A model generated the notes under the pieces. That model made no database searches, had not been told where the DNA came from, and saw only the letters and a list, made by a program, of their open reading frames with translations. Positions 1 to 5,165 of a DNA stretch of 5,376 nt are shown here, in pieces. Each line of letters opens with the position of its first letter. Positions within the stretch are counted from its first letter, which is position 1. Position numbers and translations under genes: made by a program. Source of the stretch: Treponema sp. (GTDB taxonomy: Bacteria > Spirochaetota > Spirochaetia > Treponematales > Treponemataceae); assembly GCA_017613485.1 (NCBI GenBank), contig JAGADS010000047.1, positions 1 to 5,376 of the forward strand. The letters are read 5' to 3'.

Positions 1-761
1 CGCATTTGAAGCGACATATTGGTAAAATTCTGGTTCTTCGGTACACGTATGACATAGCGATAATAAGTCAGTATTTCTTCTGTCTGAACTGAATAGTCAC
101 ATAGAATAGCAACCTTCACACGCAGTTTTTTTATCATGTCAAAGACTTCTTTATCAGGGGCAAAAACAGGAACACCATCATAGTTCTCTAAAAAATTTTT
201 TTTGTCGCTGAGTATAAGGGCAGGTATATAACCGAAGTGATGTTTCTTAGTAAGCCTGTCAACTACAGCATGTCCGTTTCCCTCATGGCTGTAAATGACG
301 GCGGGAACACCCCACCATTTGAAATGTCCGAAAGCATGTCTTGCAATTTCACGTCCAACCGGTAAAAAGAAAGTAGCAAAGGGCCATGCAACCAGAAGGG
401 CAATAGCAATTGAAAGCTGATCTGGGTCATTCCTGATACTGATGCTTATTGCAATTCCTATGAATGAGAAAAATGAGCACAGTGAAAATCTCTTGACTTC
501 ATCCTGAGACGCAAGAAGGATTCCGGGATAAAGGCTTGCTGCGTAGAAGACAATAAGGATTTCTGGAAGATAAACAGCGTATCTTACAAAAGACCGAAAG
601 ACAATGCAGGATGGATCTATTAAATTGACAATGAAAAAACCGGCTCCTATGGAAAGCATCAGCATTACAGCATCAACAAACATGAGTGCAATGCCGGAGA
701 CAAAAGAACTTGTTCGCTTGAAATGTCTTTTAAAAAAAGCCGGATAATCCTGTATTTCCAT
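1..761 (-). CDS. wbaP: WbaP-type undecaprenyl-phosphate sugar phosphotransferase, N-terminal part (runs off left edge)
   Basis: The first 253 codons of an inner-membrane phosphoglycosyl transferase of the large WbaP type. Such enzymes move a sugar-1-phosphate from a nucleotide sugar to undecaprenyl phosphate and so start O-antigen, capsule or exopolysaccharide units. I read four hydrophobic segments (about residues 22-48, 62-82, 93-109 and 115-134), a YPG motif at 78-80 followed by an acidic/basic helix as in WbaP, then a Rossmann-like domain from about 149 opening with WWGVPAVIY. The catalytic C-terminal domain, with the Asp-Glu pair, lies outside the window, so activity and sugar cannot be judged. 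The ATG at 761 was chosen because the next Met (residue 27) would cut into the first membrane segment. An in-frame TTG at 770 is possible, and an in-frame TAA precedes it. There is no Shine-Dalgarno site; a promoter lies directly upstream. It follows the glycosyltransferase gene on the same strand, 34 nt apart. Confidence 0.85.
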   Translation of the reverse strand, partial: MEIQDYPAFFKRHFKRTSSFVSGIALMFVDAVMLMLSIGAGFFIVNLIDPSCIVFRSFVRYAVYLPEILIVFYAASLYPGILLASQDEVKRFSLCSFFSFIGIAISISIRNDPDQLSIAIALLVAWPFATFFLPVGREIARHAFGHFKWWGVPAVIYSHEGNGHAVVDRLTKKHHFGYIPALILSDKKNFLENYDGVPVFAPDKEVFDMIKKLRVKVAILCDYSVQTEEILTYYRYVIRVPKNQNFTNMSLQM

Positions 762-769
762 AGAATACA

Positions 770-798
770 ATTATATACGAAAAAGGTATTTCTGTCTA
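770..798 (-). promoter_or_regulatory. Near-consensus sigma-70-type promoter directly upstream of wbaP
   Basis: Read on the minus strand, TAGACA (798-793) and TATAAT (775-770) are separated by exactly 17 bp, giving 11 of 12 consensus matches. The first three bases of the -35 box are also the TAG stop of the upstream glycosyltransferase. Only 8 nt separate the -10 box from the wbaP ATG, so transcription should begin at or within a few bases of the start codon. The match is read directly; activity is inferred. Confidence 0.65.
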
Positions 799-1911
799 TT
801 GTTTGTCAGAAACTGCCTTTGACACTGCTTTTTCAAGCTGCTTTCGGAACCTTTCTGCAGAAAATTCAGAGGCATGGCGACTGATGTATTTTGAGTCGAA
901 TGTGCCTTTTTTCTCAAGCATTTCAAATTCCCTGATTGCCTCAACAAGGGATTCTTCTGTCTGATCCTTAAAAAATAGGCCTGTTCTCCCCTGAATCACA
1001 GTCTCAAGGGCACCTCCTTTCCCGTATGCAATGACAGGTCTTCCACAAGCCTGTGCTTCCACCGGGATAATGCCGAAATCTTCCTCTGCACAGAAAATCA
1101 GGGCACGGCACCTCTGCAGATAGCCTTTAACCTCATCATCAGAGATTCTTCCGGTAAACATTATGTCCGCACCTTTGTAGCTTTGTGCCAGCTCTTTAAG
1201 CTTTTTCTCCTGTGAGCCGCTTCCGATCACGACAAGTTTGCCCTTCAACTGTCCGACTGCAGAAATGGCAAGGTCTATGCGCTTGTATGGTACGAAACGG
1301 CTGAATACGACATAAAAGTCCTCTGGCGGCAGGTTGTTTGGAGAAAGGCGATCTGTGTCAACTGGCGGGTAAATTACTTCTGCATTCCGGTTCCAGAATT
1401 TCTTGATTCTTCTTGCAATGTAATTAGAATTGGCGATTATTGAATCTATTCTCTGGCTTGATACATAGTCCCACAGCCTGATTTTGGGAATCTGCCTTTT
1501 CATGAAAAAACGGGTAAGGAATCCTGAACGTCCGTAATAGTCAAAATATAAATCCCACGCATAACGCATCGGCGTGTGTATGTAGGCAAGATAGGGAGTA
1601 CAGGGAGATGTTATGACTCCCTTTGCACATGAGGAAGATGATGCTAAAACAAGATCGTAGGAGCTTAAGTCAAATGACTCAAATGCCTTGGGCATCATGC
1701 TTAATAGTTTTGTATATAGTTTTGTTGCCATGGGGATTTTCTGAACAAAAGAAGCATGGACTTTTTCTGGGGGAAAATGTGAGCACATTTTTTTTCTGTC
1801 ATAGACCAGGGTATAAATGTCTGCGTCTGGATACAGTGCAAGCATCTGCTCTACAACTCTTTCTGCTCCTCCATAATTAACAAGCCAGTCATGTATGATT
1901 GCAACTTTCAT
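796..1911 (-). CDS. GT4-family glycosyltransferase (WbaZ/mannosyltransferase-like)
   Basis: A 371-residue GT-B fold, retaining glycosyltransferase that would add a sugar from a nucleotide donor to a lipid-linked glycan on the cytoplasmic side of the membrane. The start MKVAIIHDWL followed by GGAERV (14-19) is the usual family N-terminus. HTPMRYAWD (112-120) is typical of WbaZ-like mannosyltransferases. The donor half has FSRFVPYKRID (203-213), then the E-x7-E motif at E277 and E285 within EDFGIIPVE, and GKGGALETV (297-305). There is no signal peptide or membrane segment. The open frame continues 51 codons upstream, but that part is basic, AT-rich and unlike the family, so I begin at 1911; an ATG at 1929, six codons earlier, is the main alternative. 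Neither has a good Shine-Dalgarno site. Placement just before a WbaP-type gene points to O-antigen or exopolysaccharide synthesis. Donor and acceptor cannot be fixed from sequence. Confidence 0.9.
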   Translation of the reverse strand: MKVAIIHDWLVNYGGAERVVEQMLALYPDADIYTLVYDRKKMCSHFPPEKVHASFVQKIPMATKLYTKLLSMMPKAFESFDLSSYDLVLASSSSCAKGVITSPCTPYLAYIHTPMRYAWDLYFDYYGRSGFLTRFFMKRQIPKIRLWDYVSSQRIDSIIANSNYIARRIKKFWNRNAEVIYPPVDTDRLSPNNLPPEDFYVVFSRFVPYKRIDLAISAVGQLKGKLVVIGSGSQEKKLKELAQSYKGADIMFTGRISDDEVKGYLQRCRALIFCAEEDFGIIPVEAQACGRPVIAYGKGGALETVIQGRTGLFFKDQTEESLVEAIREFEMLEKKGTFDSKYISRHASEFSAERFRKQLEKAVSKAVSDKQ

Positions 1912-1945
1912 GTCAATATAATAATTCATAAAATCGGTTTTGTCT

Positions 1946-1951
1946 ATTATA
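1946..1951 (-). promoter_or_regulatory. Candidate -10 box for the glycosyltransferase gene
   Basis: A perfect TATAAT on the minus strand lies 34 nt before the ATG at 1911. No recognisable -35 hexamer exists at 16-18 bp; that position falls in a run of A residues (1964-1974, minus-strand reading). The predicted transcript start near 1940 would lie only about ten bases before the alternative ATG at 1929. Moderate support at best. Confidence 0.4.
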
Positions 1952-1960
1952 GGTCTGGGC

Positions 1961-1989
1961 TTGTATTTTTTTTTCCTTTTTAATAAAAT
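1961..1989 (+). promoter_or_regulatory. Candidate sigma-70-type promoter for the HD-GYP gene
   Basis: TTGTAT (1961-1966) and TAAAAT (1984-1989) are 17 bp apart, matching 3 of 6 and 5 of 6 consensus bases. The predicted start near 1996 would leave a leader of about 20 nt carrying the GGAG ribosome-binding site. The spacer between the boxes is a T-rich tract (1964-1981). This is the best plus-strand candidate in the 105-bp divergent spacer, but AT-rich sequence produces chance matches. Confidence 0.45.
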
Positions 1990-2006
1990 ATAGGTTGAGG
2001 GTAACC

Positions 2007-2010
2007 GGAG
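2007..2010 (+). promoter_or_regulatory. Ribosome-binding site fixing the HD-GYP start
   Basis: GGAG sits 6 nt before the ATG at 2017, the ideal distance. This supports that start over the in-frame Met at residue 14. Confidence 0.7.
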
Positions 2011-2016
2011 TATCTG

Positions 2017-3303
2017 ATGAAACATTCTGATGAACACGCAAAAAAACTTAAACAGATGACTCAAATCGAGCGGGAGCTTGGAAAAATCAAGGATACTGAT
2101 ATTCTTTTGGAAAATATCCTGATATCTGCCTGTAAAATTACCAACGCCGATGCCGGTTCTATCTATTCCTATGAAGAAGAGGAAAATTCACTCAAAATAC
2201 GTTACAGCGTAAACTATACCAAGCAGGCACTTCTTGAGCCAGGAGTAAAATTACCTTATCTGGCTTTTTCTTTTCCTGTTAATTCCGAGACAATCTGCGG
2301 CTACTGTGCCATGAGCAAGCAGACCATCAACATTCCAGATGCCTATACGATGAGTGAATGGGAGGATGAGGAACACACTGTAAAACGACCGTATCACTTC
2401 AGTTTTGCAACGGACTTGACTTCAGGCTATCATACTACCTCAATGCTTACCCTGCCGCTTACTATGACGAACGGTAAGATACTGGGAGTACTTCAGATTA
2501 TAAATGCACAGGATGAAAAAGGGAAAATAATTCCGTTTGACTCCGATGCAGAATTCTATATCTCACATTTTGCCACCAACGTCGGTCAGATTTATGAATA
2601 CGCCTATTTAACCAAGCAGTTGATTGAACGCCTTGTACGTATGGCAGGTTACAGGGACCCCAAGGAAACTGGAGCCCATGTAGAGCGCGTGTCAAGTTTT
2701 GCTGTTGAGATATACGACCGTTATGCTGCCACAAAGAATATCCCCGAGAACGAGAGAAACCGCTTCCGTGACAACTTAAAGCTTGCGGCAAAGAGTCATG
2801 ATGTCGGTAAAGTCGCTATTCCCGATGTAATTCTTAAAAAACAGGGACCTCTTACAGATGAGGAAAGAGCCGTAATGCAGGGACATACGATTCTGGGAGC
2901 ACAGATTTTTGATCCTGTTGAAAGTGAGCTAGACAAGATGGCTCAGGATGTCTGCATGCATCACCATGCATTTTTTGACGGAAGCCCCAGAGGATATCCA
3001 GGTATTATAGACAATTTCGGTTCATTTGAGCAGGGACAGGCAATTCTTCCTCCAGACCAGAGAAAACCTCTCAGGGGACAGGAAATACCACTTGCGGCCC
3101 GTATTGTTGCCCTTGCGGACGTTTATGATGCTCTCCGGCACATCCGTTCATATAAAAAATCATGGACGGAAGAAGAGACCTTTGAGGAAATAAAATCGCA
3201 GAGCGGAAAGCAGTTTGACCCTGAGCTTGTAGAAGCGGTTCTACAGATAAGGAACAGGCTTGAGGCTATAAACAAGGCTCTTACACCCGAGGAAGAATGC
3301 TAG
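2017..3303 (+). CDS. GAF-HD-GYP protein, predicted cyclic-di-GMP phosphodiesterase
   Basis: A 428-residue soluble sensor-effector with no signal peptide or membrane segment. HD-GYP enzymes hydrolyse cyclic-di-GMP. Residues about 26-195 form a GAF domain (LLENIL start, then GYCAMSKQTINIPDAY at 95-110, closing with LGVLQIINA at 156-164). A helix (about 196-212) leads to the HD-GYP domain. All expected metal ligands are visible: E217 and H221 in ETGAHVERV, H261-D262 with K265 in HDVGK, H290, H316-H317, and D368 in LADVYDAL; the glutamate fits the trinuclear-metal subclass. The GYP itself is at 326-328. Odd points: the usual HHE-x-x-DG reads HHAFFDG, two residues (PR) are added before GYP, and about 22 residues (330-351) are inserted before LRGQEIPLAARI. 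The gene is divergent from the glycan genes and overlaps the convergent yaiI-family gene by 4 bp. The ligand bound by the GAF domain is unknown. Confidence 0.93.
   Translation: MKHSDEHAKKLKQMTQIERELGKIKDTDILLENILISACKITNADAGSIYSYEEEENSLKIRYSVNYTKQALLEPGVKLPYLAFSFPVNSETICGYCAMSKQTINIPDAYTMSEWEDEEHTVKRPYHFSFATDLTSGYHTTSMLTLPLTMTNGKILGVLQIINAQDEKGKIIPFDSDAEFYISHFATNVGQIYEYAYLTKQLIERLVRMAGYRDPKETGAHVERVSSFAVEIYDRYAATKNIPENERNRFRDNLKLAAKSHDVGKVAIPDVILKKQGPLTDEERAVMQGHTILGAQIFDPVESELDKMAQDVCMHHHAFFDGSPRGYPGIIDNFGSFEQGQAILPPDQRKPLRGQEIPLAARIVALADVYDALRHIRSYKKSWTEEETFEEIKSQSGKQFDPELVEAVLQIRNRLEAINKALTPEEEC
3300..3303. other. CTAG palindrome serving as stop codon on both strands
   Basis: The plus-strand HD-GYP gene ends in TAG at 3301-3303 and the minus-strand yaiI-family gene ends in TAG at 3302-3300. 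Because CTAG is its own reverse complement, four bases terminate both frames and the genes overlap tail to tail. This is read directly from the sequence. Confidence 0.95.
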
Positions 3304-3743
3304 GGAAGCAGAGACTCAAGACATTCCCTGAATTTTTTTATTTCTTTTTCGCTAAAAGATTTCCAGTTTCCTTTAGGAGCAATTCCAAGATTTACCATCT
3401 GCATGTGGAGCTCGCGTTCCTCCATCATCTGTCTTATGTTGTCTTTTGAGAACTTTAGTCCACGGTCATTTATGGTCGTGATATTTTTTAATAAAAGTCT
3501 TTCTGCAAGAGGAATATCCCTCGTTACGACCAGATCATCTGTTTTTGCATTTTCAAGAATATAGTCATCTGCGGCACCTTCTTTGCTCTGACAGATGTGC
3601 ATTGTAAAAAACTCATAATCGAAATCAGGATTTATGTTCCTGTTTGCGGCAAATACAACCTGAATGCTCTTTTCGGATGCCTTTTGGAGAATGATTTTTC
3701 TTATTGAGGAAGGACATGAATCAGCGTCAACCCAGACAGTCAT
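3300..3743 (-). CDS. yaiI: UPF0178 (DUF188, YaiI/YqxD family) protein
   Basis: A 147-residue cytoplasmic protein of the UPF0178 family, which has a PIN-like nuclease fold by family knowledge but no settled function. Family marks seen: WVDADSCP near the N-terminus (residues 4-11), the FAANRNI segment (31-37), the acidic GAADDYILENA stretch (56-66), then DDLVVTRDIPLAERLL (69-84), with the conserved acidic residues D6, D8, D60, D61, D70 and D76 that would bind metal in a PIN-like site. Length fits the family (about 150). The frame extends nine codons upstream to 3770, but the family begins at M-x-x-WVDAD, and an AAGG site lies 9 nt before 3743. The zapA stop and this ATG are one base apart (TAGCATG), so translation is probably coupled. 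It is the last gene of the operon and no terminator follows it. A role in nucleic-acid processing is only a guess. Confidence 0.88.
   Translation of the reverse strand: MTVWVDADSCPSSIRKIILQKASEKSIQVVFAANRNINPDFDYEFFTMHICQSKEGAADDYILENAKTDDLVVTRDIPLAERLLLKNITTINDRGLKFSKDNIRQMMEERELHMQMVNLGIAPKGNWKSFSEKEIKKFRECLESLLP
3301..3339 (+). terminator. Possible Rho-independent terminator of the HD-GYP gene
   Basis: TAGGGAA (3301-3307) can pair with TTCCCTG (3324-3330), giving seven pairs including one U-G, with a 16-nt loop. Seven T residues follow at 3333-3339. The stem contains the HD-GYP stop codon, and the whole element lies within the last 13 codons of the opposing yaiI-family gene, where the T run reads as Lys codons. 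The loop is long for a strong terminator. The minus strand has no T run after the stem, so it would act in one direction only. Confidence 0.5.
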
Positions 3744-3744
3744 G

Positions 3745-4038
3745 CTAGAGTACCTTGTTGATTTTTTCAATCATCTGTATTGTCAGCCGCTCTGCCTCTT
3801 CCTGGTCTGCTTTGGATGAGTTTTTGGTGGAATTGCGCTGTTTTTCCTTGTGGAGTTCATCTGCAAGACTGATGCCTGCAAGTATGCTCAATTGAAGGGG
3901 ATCATCGCTTGCTCTTGATTCTTTGAGGGATAAGACTATCTCCCTGTAATGTGAAAGAAGCTCAGAGAGGTATTTGTCATCTTCACTGGATTTGACGGAA
4001 AAAGAAGCTCCAAGAAGGTTAACCTGCAGTTTCCCCAT
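3745..4038 (-). CDS. zapA: ZapA-family cell-division protein
   Basis: A 97-residue protein matching ZapA, a cytoplasmic dimer or tetramer that bundles FtsZ filaments at midcell. It opens with the short beta-strand segment QVNLLGASFSVKSSEDDKYL (5-24), followed by a long helix containing the diagnostic DPLQLSILAGISLADEL region (46-62) and a charged C-terminal helix that would form the coiled-coil dimer. Length is normal for the family. A strong AGGGAG site (4049-4044) lies 5 nt before the ATG. It follows the ZapB-like coiled-coil gene by 15 nt, the same gene order as small coiled-coil/ZapA pairs in other bacteria, and precedes the yaiI-family gene by one base. ZapA is weakly conserved in sequence, but the IL-A-G-I-S-L-A-DEL core plus the neighbour make the call firm. 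Confidence 0.85.
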   Translation of the reverse strand: MGKLQVNLLGASFSVKSSEDDKYLSELLSHYREIVLSLKESRASDDPLQLSILAGISLADELHKEKQRNSTKNSSKADQEEAERLTIQMIEKINKVL

Positions 4039-4053
4039 TTTGACTCCCTGTTA

Positions 4054-4542
4054 CTAGAAAATGTCAAACTGACCGTTTATTTCACTGGAAGAAGGCTGTG
4101 GTTTTTCCTGCTTTTCTTCTGTAAACTGAATAGGTGTTGTTTCCTGAGTTTTTTCCTCTGGAACTGATGTATCATTTTGACTTGAATTATCTGCCTGATT
4201 TTGCGGGGCAGAAGTATTGCTTTCTGTAAAATTAAAGTCAGCCTGACCAGCCTGTTCTGTTTCAAGTGCAGGTCCTGATTCGGAATCAAGAACTGCATTC
4301 TCAACATCATCCAACTGGTCAAGTGCTTTTCTGATTGTCTCCTCGATCTGGTTCTGCTCTGCCTCAAGGGAAGAAACTAACCCCGATTTGTCAGCGAGTG
4401 AATTTTGGAGCTCTGAGCATTTACTACGCAAAGCATCATTCTCTGACTGAAGCTGAAGAACCTGTGCGTTCAATGAACGGATTTTTTCTACAGCAATTTC
4501 TACCTTTTTCTGCAGCAATAAAACCTGATCGAGTGAAATCAT
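4054..4542 (-). CDS. ZapB-like coiled-coil protein with disordered acidic tail
   Basis: A 162-residue protein with two parts. Residues about 5-84 are a continuous heptad-patterned coiled coil (LLLQKKVEIAVEKIRSLNAQ onward) resembling ZapB-like proteins encoded next to zapA in other bacteria. Residues about 86-155 are low-complexity, rich in Q, S, T, E and N, predicted disordered, with an imperfect repeat (100-113 and 116-128). The chain ends in QFDIF. By position and coiled coil, the likely role is a division-ring factor working with ZapA; sequence alone cannot prove it. The ATG follows the rplT stop with no gap (TAAATG), and its GAGG site lies inside the last rplT codons, so translation is probably coupled to L20 synthesis. 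It ends in tandem stops TAG TAA. No signal peptide or membrane segment is present. It could also be an unrelated spirochaete-specific scaffold. Confidence 0.85.
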   Translation of the reverse strand: MISLDQVLLLQKKVEIAVEKIRSLNAQVLQLQSENDALRSKCSELQNSLADKSGLVSSLEAEQNQIEETIRKALDQLDDVENAVLDSESGPALETEQAGQADFNFTESNTSAPQNQADNSSQNDTSVPEEKTQETTPIQFTEEKQEKPQPSSSEINGQFDIF

Positions 4543-4902
4543 TTATGCCTCAAGTGCCTTTTTGGCTACTTCTACCACAGCCTTGAAAGCTATGGGATCT
4601 TCAATTGCCATGTTGCTCAAAGCCTTGCGGTTCAGAGTAACTCCAGCCTTTGTAAGACCGTTGATAAAGCGGCTGTATGACAGGCCCTCATCACGGACAG
4701 CGGCATTGATACGTGCAATCCACAGTGCGCGGTAATCACGCTTCTTGCCCTTGCGTCCTGAGTAGGCATGATCAAGAGACTTTACGACTGCATCTTTGGC
4801 AGCCTTGTAATTTGACTTTCTGTCACCGTAAAAGCCTTTTGCAAGCTTTAAAATCTTAACGCGACGATTCTTTCTTTTTGTTCCATCTATTGCTCTTGGC
4901 AT
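4543..4902 (-). CDS. rplT: 50S ribosomal protein L20
   Basis: A 119-residue L20, which binds 23S rRNA early in 50S assembly. The basic N-terminal extension ([20 protein letters not shown]) is followed by the family signature around [21 protein letters not shown] and [20 protein letters not shown] (residues 54-73), then [20 protein letters not shown] and the closing LSNMAIEDP. Length is standard. AGGAGA at 4916-4911, 8 nt before the ATG, supports the start. The infC-rpmI-rplT order is nearly universal. In E. coli and some Firmicutes L20 represses its own operon through leader RNA; no such structure is recognisable in the 50-nt rpmI-rplT gap, and the infC leader is outside the window. The tail residues LEA and TAA stop overlap the start signals of the next gene. 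Confidence 0.98.
   Translation of the reverse strand: MPRAIDGTKRKNRRVKILKLAKGFYGDRKSNYKAAKDAVVKSLDHAYSGRKGKKRDYRALWIARINAAVRDEGLSYSRFINGLTKAGVTLNRKALSNMAIEDPIAFKAVVEVAKKALEA
4548..4551 (-). promoter_or_regulatory. Ribosome-binding site of the ZapB-like gene inside rplT
   Basis: GAGG spans the Glu and Ala codons at the end of rplT and sits 5 nt before the ATG at 4542. Ribosomes finishing rplT would be placed to restart, which also supports this start codon. Confidence 0.65.
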
Positions 4903-4952
4903 CTTTCTTTTCTCCTATGAATCTGAATTGAATTGCGATATCCGCTGCAAAA

Positions 4953-5153
4953 TCAGCCGTATGGCAGCATCTGCTTGCGGATCTTCTTTGACTCACATTC
5001 AGAAAGAATGCCTGAGTGGCGAAGATTCATCTTGCGCTTGGGTGATCTCTTTGTCAAAATATGACGAAGATTCATTTTCTTGTACTTTACTTTGCCAGTA
5101 CCTGTAAGACTGTAGCGTTTTGCTGCAGACTTCTTTGTCTTCATTTTTGGCAT
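4953..5153 (-). CDS. rpmI: 50S ribosomal protein L35
   Basis: A 66-residue L35, a small basic 50S protein. [20 protein letters not shown] is the family N-terminus, followed by [16 protein letters not shown], matching the conserved H-L-T-K-S-KRKR-LR core. Length is normal (about 65). The hexapeptide KMNLRH occurs twice (26-31 and 41-46), encoded by an 11-base direct repeat. The GAGG ribosome-binding site (5165-5162) is 8 nt before the ATG and overlaps the infC stop codon, so translation is likely coupled to infC. It lies 10 nt after infC and 50 nt before rplT. Confidence 0.97.
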   Translation of the reverse strand: MPKMKTKKSAAKRYSLTGTGKVKYKKMNLRHILTKRSPKRKMNLRHSGILSECESKKIRKQMLPYG

Positions 5154-5161
5154 TTTAAAAA

Positions 5162-5165
5162 CCTC
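5162..5165 (-). promoter_or_regulatory. rpmI ribosome-binding site overlapping the infC stop
   Basis: The minus strand reads GTGAGG here: the infC TGA stop (5166-5164) shares its last bases with the GAGG site that serves the rpmI ATG at 5153, 8 nt away. Terminating infC ribosomes would cover the rpmI start region. Confidence 0.6.

Larger units (their letters stand above)
1912..2016. other. Divergent intergenic spacer between glycan genes and HD-GYP gene
   Basis: A 105-bp AT-rich stretch that must carry the start signals for both directions. It contains a minus-strand TATAAT (1951-1946), a T/A tract (about 1964-1989) and the plus-strand promoter candidate. The two predicted start points lie about 55 bp apart, so a regulator or a bend at the tract could affect both. 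No clear operator palindrome was found; GGTT/AACC at 1993-2006 is only a 4-bp arm. Confidence 0.6.

Noticed and set aside
1623..1880. 85-codon plus-strand open frame
   Set aside because: It lies opposite the glycosyltransferase, which has family motifs throughout; the translated product shows no family resemblance and no ribosome-binding site was seen.
1993..2006. GGTT/AACC inverted repeat before the HD-GYP start
   Set aside because: The arms are only 4 bp and cannot be told from chance as an operator or hairpin.
1912..2064. 51-codon N-terminal extension of the glycosyltransferase frame
   Set aside because: It overlaps the divergent HD-GYP start, is basic and AT-rich, and precedes the clear family N-terminus MKVAIIHDW.
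2498..2791. 97-codon minus-strand open frame
   Set aside because: It lies opposite the HD-GYP gene between GAF and HD motifs; the product is rich in H, R, Q and W and has no recognisable domain.
3744..3770. Nine-codon upstream extension of the yaiI-family gene
   Set aside because: It would overlap zapA by 26 bases. The family starts just before WVDAD, and the ATG at 3743 has a spaced AAGG site.
4077..4586. Open frames at 4077-4367 (minus) and 4335-4586 (plus)
   Set aside because: They are alternative frames of the ZapB-like gene. The minus one is an R/Q-rich shift of the low-complexity tail; the plus one has no domain and runs into rplT.
4903..4952. Possible L20-binding RNA structure in the rpmI-rplT gap
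   Set aside because: Only a 3-bp GCG/CGC stem around GATATC is visible, with no pseudoknot or rRNA-like mimic. Any leader control would be upstream of infC, outside the window.
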